A DNA stretch of 64,000 bases. Source: Vandiemenella viatica (lineage: Eukaryota; Arthropoda; Insecta; Orthoptera; Morabidae). Location: the NCBI GenBank assembly GCA_031002005.1, contig CM061921.1, positions 143,997,283 to 144,061,282 on the forward strand, in the 5' to 3' direction. The notes beneath the pieces were generated by a model. That model saw only the letters and a program-made list of their open reading frames with translations. It was not told the origin of the DNA and ran no database searches. Each line of letters opens with the position of its first letter. Position 1 is the stretch's first letter. This document shows positions 52,630 through 63,600 of this stretch, in pieces. A program made the position numbers and the translations under genes.

Positions 52630-53000
52630 AGCGAAAACTTCGGGTCCCCTTTTAAGAATATTGCGCGCACGGAGAAGTGTGAGATTTGGCATAGTTAAAG
52701 TTCATATGGAGAAGAAGTGCATAAAGCTAAACTCTATATATAATATGTGTTACAAATAAATTAAATTAAATTAAATAAAACATTCGTTGTTTCAATTCAA
52801 TTTTTTTAGCGGCAAAGACAATTAGCGATTCTGCCAATATCTGTGACATTTGGTGAACAGTAAAGAAAAAAAATATGATAAGCATAGTTAATACATGTTA
52901 CAAATACATTATTGAATAAAAAATAAATTCGCGAACGTGTGTGTGCGTGAAATCGGATCGGAGCCAACTATCTGAAGTATATTGCCAGCATTGAGATACT
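52630..53000 (+). repeat. Probable degenerate tandem repeat, unit of about 170-180 bp
   Basis: Two blocks share landmarks in order: GTGTGAGATTTGGC with AGTTAAAG and ATGTGTTACAAATAAATTAA in the first (about 52680-52770), and CTGTGACATTTGGTG with AGTAAAG and ACATGTTACAAATACATTAT in the second (about 52843-52915). A third, shorter block may start at 52933. Identity is modest. No coding. Confidence 0.5.
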
Positions 53001-53244
53001 CTGTGGTGAAACAAAAGAGTCGCATAAAGTAGAGATTAATCTTTGAAGTTATAAAAGGAAAATTTCGAAAAGAAATGTAGCGATCTGCCAGATACTATAT
53101 GGTCTCTTTATTATTTAAAAGGTTAAACTTTGGATAACGGTCTTTTGATTTTTGAATTTCAGTAATATCATTACGGATATTATTTTTCATTGAGATATTT
53201 GCACCTGCTTCTATTATGCCTCCATATAGAACATTGACAGGTCG

Positions 53245-53272
53245 GAGAGAGAGAGAGAGAGAGAGAGAGAGA
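53245..53272. repeat. GA microsatellite
   Basis: About 14 GA units in a row. Confidence 0.9.
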
Positions 53273-53955
53273 CAAAAGGAAGGAATACCTATTTGCGTGA
53301 AATTCAAAATTATAATAGACCAAATTTAAATAGTAAACGAATAAAATTATGAAATTATTTTGATGGATACATCTAAATGCGCACTAAATGTCATTGCAAG
53401 AAATTTTGATAGTTTCGAACTTACAATGCAGGTTTTGCCATGTAAAACATTTCGAATCAGATGTCACTTCAGGTGAAAGGACTGCATTTACACCGTGTTG
53501 TCATAAAGCTAAAGCAGTTTTACCGGCCTTAAGTCAAAATAAATATTTTAAATGAATCCATAAATAGAAAGTCAAAAATTATTTTGAAAACATTCATAAA
53601 TACATTTAATCATTTGCTATGGTTAGTTTGGAAGCTAAAATTTAGGATACAGTCACGTGTGGAGTATATCATTTTAATTTTATAGGTATTGCAGGGAATT
53701 AAGGAAAACAACACAAGCTAATAATGTATTGGTACACGCTCGCAGCCAACGAGGCCAATGTATGCAGTTTATAATATATCTATGCAAACGGAATAGAACA
53801 GATTCAAATAATGATTATTACTCTTTCAGGAAATAAAATAAAATAAGGAATTACGGTCGAATTTCCAACACATGTAGGCTGCATTTAATAACGATGTTCT
53901 CCTTATTCCCTACCTGCGCTGCTGTAATAAGTTTCACGTTCTTATGAAACAACAG
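53273..53955. other. Unannotated stretch
   Basis: Nothing recognised. Confidence 0.4.
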
Positions 53956-54240
53956 TTAGGGGCATCCATAAATTACGTGAGACTTCGTGAGATCTGTTCC
54001 GAACCCCCCCCCCCCTAAAAATCGCCCTTGCAACTGTTTCAGACCTTTTTCACCCTTCCAAAGCCGGTAACACCCCCCACTTTTCGATGAAATACCCCAC
54101 CTAAAATCGACTTTCGCGTGTTTCTTTTTTTTTTTTAGCTCTACAGTCCATCAAAATTTCGAAAACCTCACGTGAGATTTCCGTTGACCCTGACCCCTCC
54201 CCTCCTATTTCACCTCACGTAATTTATAGACGCCCCCTTA
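53956..54240. mobile_element. MITE flanked by TTA (Harbinger-like size and target)
   Basis: Core 53959-54237 (279 bp) between TTA trinucleotides at 53956-53958 and 54238-54240. Inverted ends: left GGGGCATCCATAAATTACGT, complement of right GGGGGCGTCTATAAATTACGT, followed on both sides by GAG. The interior has a C run (54004-54015) and is C-rich on the plus strand, unlike its surroundings. No coding capacity. A TTA duplication is typical of PIF/Harbinger, but other classes with similar ends exist. Confidence 0.75.
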
Positions 54241-57149
54241 TGTTCCTTTTGAATTGGCGTGTGACATGGAATCAAGGAAGTAATTAACAGTGTTCGGATA
54301 TTCAATAAATCACTTTCTCTCTGATCTTCAGAGCTATATCGCTGAATGAAACTCCCGTTTTTGAAGAGGTGCTGTATGACCCTGTTAAAACTCCGCTAAT
54401 TACAGATATGGCATGAGGAGTGCTTGACTGAAGCACGAACTGAATGATTTCTTGCAGTCTCGACAAGTGCTAATGCCACGGGTGATAAAACCTCAATTAT
54501 CAACAGTTTACTGACATTGATTCCTCCTGCACCCTCCGACCGAGGTTCATTGTTTTACTTCACACCTATTATCATGGGACTGTATTCCAAACTAAAGTGT
54601 TCTATTTTTGTTCTCCAATAATGCATGCACATAATCTCATTAGGAGGCAACAAGTCATTTGACTCAGTCCTCATTTTCAAGTGTAACATTTTTATGCGGC
54701 TGGAAGCACGAGCTGAGGATGAAGAAATATACTATCTTCCTCTTCTTCCTGCTTAAATTAGGTATTATGCCTGTTTATTCTTTGTACTTATACCTATCTT
54801 CTGTCAATGTAAAATGTTTTACATTGCTTTAATTAACAGTTGTGTATCTTATTGTAAAATAGCTTCAGAGTACTAACGAGTCAACCGAACTTACCTGATC
54901 TTTTTTTGCTGCCAACCGTTTATTACAAATTTTACGTTTCAGTTATATCTTCCAAACAGCTTCACGCTACAACGTTAAAATGTTTAGTAGCAGTCGTTTT
55001 TCTAGAAATATCGATTAATGATTGAAAATTTTTACGCATCTGTGAGCGATTTAATTGATTTAACTCATGTGGATTCCATTCGGTTCTTGGTACTAGAAAA
55101 ATGTGGCTGAATGAAGAATGGAAACTTCCAGAGCAATCCAAGTTAATTTTTTAAAATTAAAAACACCAATTAAAAATCTCGCGTTGAGATAAATACGGAA
55201 AATCATATAGTTGGTTGTTATAGAACCGTAGGAATAAAATTAAAGGCAATATGTACAGCTGTGCGCGCACAGATATTGTTCAATATACAGCAGTTAGAGC
55301 AAGATTTCTAAGAACTCTGATCAACCAAAATTGCAATCAATGTAGGACCACTAATTGTTGAAAACATAATGACAAGAATCGTGCACTGAGTTATCCGCTC
55401 AATACACTTACTGTCCCGATGGAAGATTGATCCTTCGCACCTCGTGCAGCCAAGTTCTTACCACGGCCATGGCGTGCCGGAGTAGAAAGTTCGTAAGAAC
55501 AACTTTCCAGTCCCGAGTTACTAACTTACGAATGGGTCAAAAGCGCAGTCGGTAATACCAAATCTACAAGCTATTAATATGCCCTTCATTTTACAAAATT
55601 GTCGTTTCGGGATGCTGAATCTCATTGAAATAATTGTCGTTATAGGACGGATTATCCGAAAGTAAAACTAGTAGTTATTATATGTTGTTTCCAATCGTAA
55701 CCTCCAGAGAAATAATTATTGAAATTTTAAATAAACTAAACGGCTATCCATTTTACATTAACGCCAAAATCACGGCAGAAAATGAGGATGGAACATATGT
55801 TCAATATACGAGTACGTCACGTAAGGGCAAGTTGTAAGAAGAAACAGCGTTGCTTTCAAGTAATAACTTAATTTTTTTTGTCAAAGTTTATTTTTATCTG
55901 CGTCATCTAACATAACTTTACAAAATAATGGTAGAGGCCATCTCCTCAGAAATTACGAAGTAATTCACTATTTTATCATATTACTTTTCTAATAATTTTG
56001 TAGTTTATGATCAATACATTCGTGAATGTCGATAATAAGCCTGTGAACTGCCAGTAAATGTAGTTTATACCATGAGCCGGCATCATATAGGAGCCAGCTG
56101 CCTCCAGGATTGCTCTGGATAAACAAATTGTTTCACAACATCACAACACACAGTCTCAGCGTCGTCGCTATTTGTCTAGTAGGGTGGCTGGGCCCGATAT
56201 CAATGTATTTGTCTCTTTCTTTGGCGCAGGGACCCTGCATTCCCTTTATGATTGTCCTTTAAGCGTGGCCCTACGGAATGTGCGGAAGCGTTTAGAATAC
56301 TCTGAAAGTACCAGTCCAACGTTCATGGACAGTGACACATCTCTGCTAGGATCAATTATAAGATTTATAATACATGGATTCTAACGCAAGACTGTGGGTC
56401 AGAAATGCAAAGTAACCGCAGTTCATTCGCGGAAACGTATCTAGGAGGCTCCAATTTGGTAACGCTGTATCATTTTAACTTTTATCATCTTCAGACAGTT
56501 AAGGGTCGTTTAGGAGGCGCATCCGGGATCAACACAATCCAGCATCTGAATGAACGTGCTGTGGTTGACTATACCATATTCTCGCTCAAATGGCTCCAGG
56601 TAATGTTCCCCTCGCTCCGCTCCTAACCCTTCCGCCCACTCCTAGCAGACCGCTGTGTCCATGTATGCATGTAGTAAATTTGTCAGAGGGCACTCCTTCC
56701 CCTTGGAATATAGGGTTAAGGACAGTGGCGTTGACCTTGAGCCGCCTTTGTTAACTGAACGCGCTACAGTAGACAAATGCATTTTTCCCCTGTCATCTGT
56801 ATATAAAAACGTCTATCGTAGCCGCGAAACTTACCTTGGTAACACTGATAAACAAAAACAAAAATTCGGCAGATATCTGGGTATCCAACGTGCGTTAAGA
56901 CAATTGAGACATGCTCATTCAGAATATGCAAACCGTTTATCTCTATCACCCACCATTCTTGAGAGATAATACATTATCCAATTTTAGATGTTTAACATAG
57001 TATCAAGGCAAATAACTCCCGACAGAAGTTTCAGAACATTACTTATTACTTCTTGTAGTATTAATGAACACATACTGTATAGGTCGATCTAGTTGAAGGT
57101 ATAATACATATATAAAACACATACATATAAAATAAACATACATATTTTA
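54241..57149. other. Long unannotated stretch
   Basis: No gene recognised over about 2.9 kb. Reading frames of 70-104 codons at 56172-56969 have no recognised motif. Weak repeated landmarks (GAAACGTATCTAGG/GAAACTTACCTTGG and TGAACGTGCT/TGAACGCGCT) suggest a degenerate duplication inside 56400-56850. Confidence 0.4.
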
Positions 57150-57902
57150 CAGTGAATTCGGTCTGAATTTCTTGGCTGTAGACTTGCGTTTGTGCTGAGC
57201 ATTTGGCATCTCGCGATGAAGCGTCCAGCAGTAATCAGCCAACATTGCTGCACTCCATCGGCCTTGATAGCCTGACTTCATCACCGTTCACCATGTTTGT
57301 CGCTGACAGAACCTAGGTTCTCGGGAAAGAAATCGAGAGTCGAGGAGATGGATTTCGAGGGACATGTTGCAACCCAGCAGGCTGTATGCACTAATGCACT
57401 TCTGCACAACATTCACAAGTCAGGAGATTTATAATTTCCAAGGAAATTGGCTACAACTAATTTGAATGTCATCGATGTATATCTTTCAGTATCACCCAGT
57501 AAGTCTTCGAACTGGCTGTCAGCAATGATCTTTCTTATTTGTGGACGTATGAACACACCTCCTTTCTCTTTTGCATAACTCAATTCCGCAAACTTGTTGC
57601 ACAGGTACCGAAAAGCATCTGAGTTGTTATCTAGTGCCTTCACGAAGTTCTTCATGAGCTCCCGCTTTATATGAAGTGAAGGTATGATAACTTTGTCACG
57701 CTCAGCCGCGTAAGTTGCACGCATATCTCAAACAGATGTACTGCGGTGCCCAAGACTTACCACTATCCATCTTCGAATCAAAGTATGTTTCATATGCTCT
57801 ATTCAGAAACGGAGTAAAAGTCTTCCTATCGGATTTGTCTGTCAGATAGCCGCACACATAGCAAAACAAATCTGGTGAATTCATGCAACCTCTCGACGCC
57901 AT
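57150..57902 (-). pseudogene. Pseudogene of a conserved animal family of unknown function
   Basis: Reading on the minus strand from an ATG at 57902: MASRGCMNSPDLFCYVCGYL, then KSDRKTFTPFLNRAYETYF and SWAPQYICL. The middle of the protein is missing, joined at about 57725. Then in another frame DKVIIPSLHIKRELMKNFVK, EKGGVFIRPQIRKII and VVANFLGNYKSPDL to a TGA near 57413, followed by decayed sequence with FFPENLGSVSDKHGE, a lost HQD segment, GRWSAAMLADYCWTL and AQHKRKSTAKKF down to about 57150. I recall this arrangement from uncharacterised proteins of many animals, often multicopy; the function is not known to me. The missing middle, stops and lack of introns fit a decayed retrocopy or mobile-element passenger. 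Confidence 0.7.
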
Positions 57903-58286
57903 ATTTTTCCCCAGAAAATAAAAAATATTTCAGTGTATTATGTTAAGTGTAACTGTATTCAAACTAGACTGAAACACAAATTGCATTGCATTACAAATAA
58001 CGAAAACCGACGAAATCATATTCGAAGAAATTTTTTTTATATATCTTCGAAACGTGACGTGATACAGCAGAACGGTTTTCAGATTTGAAATCAGCACGTA
58101 ACACTTCATTATAAAATGCAAACATGATGTCAGATATCTATAGCTTGTTGGTATGTGTAATCCTACCAAAGATAGGGTACCTAGAGTTTATAACTGAGTC
58201 ACAACGACGAAGCGTCGTAGTATATTCACATTAATAAACCAAATCATTTCCAGAAGGGACGGTCAGTTTTAAGACTCGTTAAATTT
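57903..58286. other. Unannotated stretch
   Basis: Nothing recognised. Confidence 0.4.
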
Positions 58287-58366
58287 CCAGCTGAGACTGG
58301 GATGCGAACCGAGGACGTTCCGTACACAAGACAGGCGCCTTATCCAATTAAGCCACATGACCACTG
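58287..58366 (-). mobile_element. tRNA-headed SINE head (group D, tRNA-Arg-like)
   Basis: The complement reads GTGGTCATGTGGCTTAATTG, GATAAGGCGCCTGTCTTGTG, then a B box-like GGTTCGCATCCCAG. The GGCTTAATTGGATAAGGCG part resembles arginine tRNAs. The acceptor stem is not closed and the spacing between loops is not that of a functional tRNA, so it is read as a SINE head. A weaker relative may lie at 49750. Confidence 0.6.
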
Positions 58367-58959
58367 GCTTCTGTAATGCTAAGGTAACAACATATGCCAT
58401 TTTCGGTATAAATATCGTTGTTTGTTTCGTCAAAAACCTAAAGGTTGTTTGGATTCCCCGGTCTAGGCCAGTTTTTTAGAGGCAAGATGACCAGTTTTTC
58501 CACTCCTTGTGTTCTTGTATCGTATGTATGAGAACGACTATAATTACTGCCGCTAAGCACAATATTGATTTTCATTTTTTAACAGTGCGTAAAGAGAATG
58601 AGTGTGTATTCAGGACTATTCTTCCGAAGGACTTCCAGCATCAGCCCAGATTAACGTCCCCAGCCTACTGACGTCACTCAGTACTCAATGTGGAGGTTTG
58701 GCGTTTAATTCAGGCGTTTTAATATTCAATATGGTGATTTCTACCAACTCTCCTATCCCGCTGTCCATGTTCAAATATTTAAATTTTAACCAGACCCTGG
58801 GTTCAATACAGCTAATGTGGGGTCGAGTACCAAACACCATCGCGCCATCTAGGTGAGATGCTAGTGTACAATGCCTCATCCAAATGAAGGAAAACGTTGA
58901 AGGAAGTTGAGCTCAAGCTTTCGTGGAAGACGGAACTTTAAGGAAATAGTGCCGTGTTT
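58367..58959. other. Unannotated stretch before the I-type LINE
   Basis: No gene recognised. The 5' edge of the I-type element could lie anywhere in the last 100 or so bases of this stretch. Confidence 0.4.
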
Positions 58960-59200
58960 ACACACTCGAGTCAGAGCGGAAACAAGTGGTCGGAGAGGAA
59001 GCGGCGTTACGGCCCACACAGGTCGAATTCTGCGATCGTGTAGTAACCAGTGTTAACCGGGAACAACACTTAATAACAAGAACAAAGAAGTGAGCTTGTG
59101 TTTGTGCACATACTGACTTAAGTGTACAATTAACAACTGTTGGAGTGTAGATAACATCTGCGCATACAGGCGAGAGGAGATTGCCGAAGCAAGTGGCGGA

Positions 59201-60676
59201 ATGAATCCTCAAATGGAAGAAGAAAACATTGAAACCTTTGTATATGAAAATGAACAAGACATGGCGGAACCAGTGAAGAATAAAATAGAAGAACGAGTGA
59301 CCGAGAGTGATGAAGAAGAAACGTACAACCTCAGGAGGAAACGTCGAGCGGTAGAGAAAAGACAACCACACAAAATAAGCAAAGAAGAATTAATCCTATT
59401 GGAGATGCTTAGAAACAAGAAGAAAGATCAGGGACACCAACAGAAGAATATGATCCAAACATATTCAACATCACAGCCGGAAGGGAAGGACGAGGAACGC
59501 AGCAAGAAGAAAGAAGACAACACTCTGGAAAACAGGGAAGCGAGTAAAGTCAACAAGTTTATGTCCACAGAACGCAACAGAAGGTATAAAGCCAACTCAG
59601 ATGGCCCATTCATAGTGATGGTAGAACCAATGAGCGAGGGAAATATTCAACACCCAATTCAACTAGGGAAGGTATTCTACAATAAAGTTCCTGGACTGAA
59701 AAGAATAAACCAACAAGGAAAGAATAGAATGGCCATGGAATTTACGGAAGCAGAATTTGCCAACCAATTCATAGCAAACGATATCTTACTACAGTCTATG
59801 AGACTTAAGGCTTTTGTACCGGCTAGTAGAGTGGAGTGTAAAGGAGTAATAAAGTTTGTCCCACTGGACTTATCAGAAGAAGAGATAAAGCTAAACGCTA
59901 CATCGGAGGCGCCAATCATCGACGTGAGGCGTTTCACCAAGAAAACGCAACTGGATGGAAAGACAGAAACAACACCGCTAATAACCGTTCAGATAACGTT
60001 CGAGAGTCAGTATCTCCCAGAATACATTGAAATATATTACCTCAGGTTCAAGGTCGCAACATATATCTACCCAGTAACACAGTGCTATAAATGTCAGAGA
60101 TTTGGACACGTGGCAAACAACTGCAAAGGAAAGGAAAGATGTACAAAATGTGGCGAAGAGCATAAAACATCAGAATGTCAAAAGGAAAGCCCCAAATGCG
60201 TTAACCGCTGCGGCGAGCATCCTGCCAATGACAGGCTTTGCCCAGTGAGAAAACAAGAGGAGGAGAAAAAAGTAAAGCAAGCAGCACACAGCAAAAATAC
60301 AGGGACCACAGAATACGAGTACAAGCACGAAGACTTCCCCACTCTACAGAAGAGATCATTCAGAGACGTCACCATAGACATGGAACAGCCTGGCACGGTG
60401 GACCGACACCAAAAGACAATAAATGTGGTGGCACAGGTATCACGGGAGACCCAGACCGAGGAAGTACCCAATATAGAAAGCAATGAAGAAATAATCACCA
60501 TCATAGTCAAAACAATAATGAAAGCTCTAGCCCAACATATGAAGGGCAAAATGACGACGACTGTACTCCAAAAAGTACAAGACATTGCCACTAGAAGCAT
60601 AATACAAGAAATCAGACAGATAGGCTCAACTATGCAGAACTCAGAGAACTCCAGACCAACAACTGATAATGGCTAG
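59201..60676 (+). CDS. ORF1 nucleic-acid-binding protein of I-type LINE
   Basis: Intact 491-codon frame. In the family this protein binds element RNA and assembles the particle that returns to the nucleus. Residues 1-135 are highly charged (acidic EESDEEE-type stretch, then lysine/arginine-rich, possibly nuclear-targeting). About 135-290 forms a folded region of the gag-like type seen before the zinc knuckles in I and jockey elements, with FIVMVEPMSEGN and LPEYIEIYYLRFKVATYIYP. Three zinc knuckles follow: C295-C298-H303-C308 (CYKCQRFGHVANNC), C314-C317-H321-C326, and C333-C337-H340-C347. The C-terminal part is polar. The start at 59201 is the first ATG after the 5' UTR and has purines before it; no earlier in-frame ATG was seen. 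The stop overlaps the ORF2 start. Confidence 0.93.
   Translation: MNPQMEEENIETFVYENEQDMAEPVKNKIEERVTESDEEETYNLRRKRRAVEKRQPHKISKEELILLEMLRNKKKDQGHQQKNMIQTYSTSQPEGKDEERSKKKEDNTLENREASKVNKFMSTERNRRYKANSDGPFIVMVEPMSEGNIQHPIQLGKVFYNKVPGLKRINQQGKNRMAMEFTEAEFANQFIANDILLQSMRLKAFVPASRVECKGVIKFVPLDLSEEEIKLNATSEAPIIDVRRFTKKTQLDGKTETTPLITVQITFESQYLPEYIEIYYLRFKVATYIYPVTQCYKCQRFGHVANNCKGKERCTKCGEEHKTSECQKESPKCVNRCGEHPANDRLCPVRKQEEEKKVKQAAHSKNTGTTEYEYKHEDFPTLQKRSFRDVTIDMEQPGTVDRHQKTINVVAQVSRETQTEEVPNIESNEEIITIIVKTIMKALAQHMKGKMTTTVLQKVQDIATRSIIQEIRQIGSTMQNSENSRPTTDNG
60669..60676 (+). promoter_or_regulatory. ORF1 stop/ORF2 start overlap
   Basis: ATGGCTAG: the ORF2 ATG is at 60669-60671 and the ORF1 TAG at 60674-60676, in different frames. 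Such overlaps in other non-LTR elements support translation of ORF2 by termination-coupled reinitiation. Here this is an inference from position only. Confidence 0.7.
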
Positions 60677-63600
60677 GAGAAGACAAATAAACATAATACA
60701 ATGGAACGCCAGAAGTCTGTACCATAAATGGAACGATCTTCAAAGACTACTGGAGGAACACAAAGCAGACGTGGTACTGATCACGGAAACGTGGTTAAGT
60801 CAAGCACATACGCTAAAACATAGGCTCTACAACATCTACAGGAAGGACAGGGAAGACGGATACGGTGGTGTGGCCATCATGATCAGAAATGGAATGAACA
60901 GCTCCATCTGAAACATGGTGATATCAGCAACTGATATAGAAATCCTAGCAATAGACATCACACAAGGAGGCACCATCAACACGGTTTCTGTAATATACAA
61001 ACCACCAAGGGTCAGTCTTACTGAAGAGCAATGGTCAGAAATACTCAACCAGGTCCCATCAGGAAGTATCCTGGGAGGAGACTTCAACGCCCATCACCCA
61101 TTGTGGCACGACAGTCGAACAGACCAGCAAGGAGAAGAAATTGCAGCCGCAATTACATCATCCACATTTACCACGCTCAATAATGAACCTGGAACCAGAA
61201 TAGGAACACCTTATCAAAGAAGATCATCACCAGACATATCTATAGTATCTGCAAACCTCAGACAAAAAACAACGTGGGAGATACTTAAGGACACCCTGGG
61301 CAGCGATCATTTCGTTATAAAAATGACGGTAGATGCACCAAGCACACTTAACCACGAGCCACCAAGGACCTTATGGAACTGCAAAAGAGCCAAATGGGAG
61401 CAATATCAGGAGACGATAAATATGCTAATGGAACAGGAGAATGATGAGGATGGCCAATTACAGCAACGATACAATAATTTCGAGGGAATAATTACATCTG
61501 CAGCCAAAGAATGCATACCCCTGACCAAAAGAAAGGAGAAGACTTCCGCAGAAAGGAAACCGTGGTGGACAGCGGAATGCTCCAAAGCCATAGCTAGACG
61601 TTTAGCCATCAAAGCATATAGACAGTGTCCGACAGTGGACAAATTTGCTACGCTCAGGAAGGCAATAGTGGAAGCCAGGACAATCATAAGAAGAGTCAAA
61701 AGAAAAGGATGGGAAGAGTTCTGCGATAACATCAAATATGGAATCACGCCTCAAGAAATGTGGAAGAAGCTAAGATGGTTTAAAGGAAGCCAAACAAACG
61801 CTAGATGGATCATCAGCAACAAAGAAGCAGCGGAACAATTTTTGGCCCTGACTGCGCCCTCGTACGTCCCGCTAGAACGAAGCGTGGCCTCTGCTATAAA
61901 GCGAGACACTCAGCCAAAGAGACCAAATCACAACAAGTTTGAAATGTCAGAGCTACAATGTGCAATAAAAAAGGAAGATACGGCCCCCGGACTAGACGGC
62001 ATAACATACTCCATGATAGAAAAACTTCCACCAAGAGCGAAACAGAAGTTACTGGAACTGTATAATGACATGTTGGCAACAACATATGTGCCAGAACAGT
62101 GGAGAAATGTCCTCATCATACCAATCCTAAAGGTGAACAAGGACAAAACTAAAAGCGAATCATACAGACCCATCTCACTACTATCCTGTCTTGCAAAGAT
62201 CATGAGTATAATGATCAAGAACAGAATGCAGTGGTTCATCGAGCACCACAAGAAACTGGACAGCAGAACAATGGGATTCCGGAAAGGATATGGAACATTA
62301 GACAACATAACAACACTAGTCACGGACATACAACTAAGTTACGCTAGAGGAAACTATCTACTCGCGGCCTTCCTTGACATCAAGGACGCATATAACAACG
62401 TTCAGATCAACATACTCCAAGAAACCTTGGACAACATGGGTCTGCCAAGAGAAATAGTCAACTGGTACACTAGATACTTGGAGCATAGAGTAAATATACT
62501 CTATACAGCAGAAGGAGAGATACTTGCTCGTCATGTATATCAGGGACTACCCCAAGGAGATCCCTCGAGTCCCACACTGTTCAACATATATACTACAAAA
62601 ATGTTCAACCTGTTGAGAAGCCTAACAACATACGCACAATACGCGGATGACTTTGTAGTATATGTGACCCACCCAAACAAAGAGAAGGCTAGAACCATAC
62701 TTGAAGAACAAGTGAAGGAGACACGAAACATCTTGAAGGAGAGAGGGATGGATCTATCCATTCAGAAAAGCAAAGTAGGAATCTTCACGCAAAGACAGTT
62801 TGCAAATGAGGATTTCAAAATCTGCATAGACGGAATGCATATGGAAGTAGTTAGGGAAACAAAGTTCTTAGGCATGTGGCTGGACACAAAGCTGTCCTGG
62901 AAAAGACACATAGAAGAGACAAGACAAGCTGCGTTACAAAGATTAAACATCTACAAAACACTGGCCACACCAAACAGAGGCACGGACCCCCGACAGCTGC
63001 GAAAGATATACTTCGCCTTAATAAGAAGCAAAATTGAATATGGGGGATTCCTATATGAAACTGCATCCACGACCACACTTAAAAAACTGGATACCGTACA
63101 ATCTGCCGCCTTGAGGATAGCGGGCGGCTTTCTAAGAACAACGCCAGTCATGGCAATGGAAGTGGAAATGGCAACGCCACCCCTATCATTAAGAAGGAAG
63201 AAATTGGGCCTAAAATTCTGGACAAAAGTAAGGACCAACACCAGTCATCCTCTGGGGAGAAAAGTGCGTACATTGGTGCATGAATATACAGCGAAACCAC
63301 AAAAATCACATAAGAGCCCAAGCCTCATAAAATACTGGGAAATAACTAACCGATGGAACATAGCAACCTCTGAGATCAACGATATGTATAGAGAACGAGA
63401 ACCGTGGCCAAGGATGGAAATGGACCAACATGTGTACACAGACCTGACAGTAGATGTATCAAAGAAGAAGGAACAAAATACTGAAATCATAAAGCAGCTG
63501 TCTCTGCAAACCTTAAACACAAGATGGGAAGGATGGAGACAAATATTTACCGACGGATCAAGAGAGAACGAGGAATCCACCACAGCAGCGTACATCGACA

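Noticed and set aside
54004..54015. Run of C as a possible regulatory or structural site
   Set aside because: Lies inside the TTA-flanked MITE and is explained as part of its C-rich interior.
58287..58366. Apparent tRNA-Arg gene on the minus strand
   Set aside because: Partial A and B box similarity only; arm spacing and acceptor pairing are wrong for a functional tRNA.
59209..60600. Several long minus-strand frames opposite the I-type ORF1, including one of 140 codons
   Set aside because: Shadows of the real plus-strand coding sequence, rich in Ser, Leu and Phe as expected from the complement of a Lys/Glu-rich protein.
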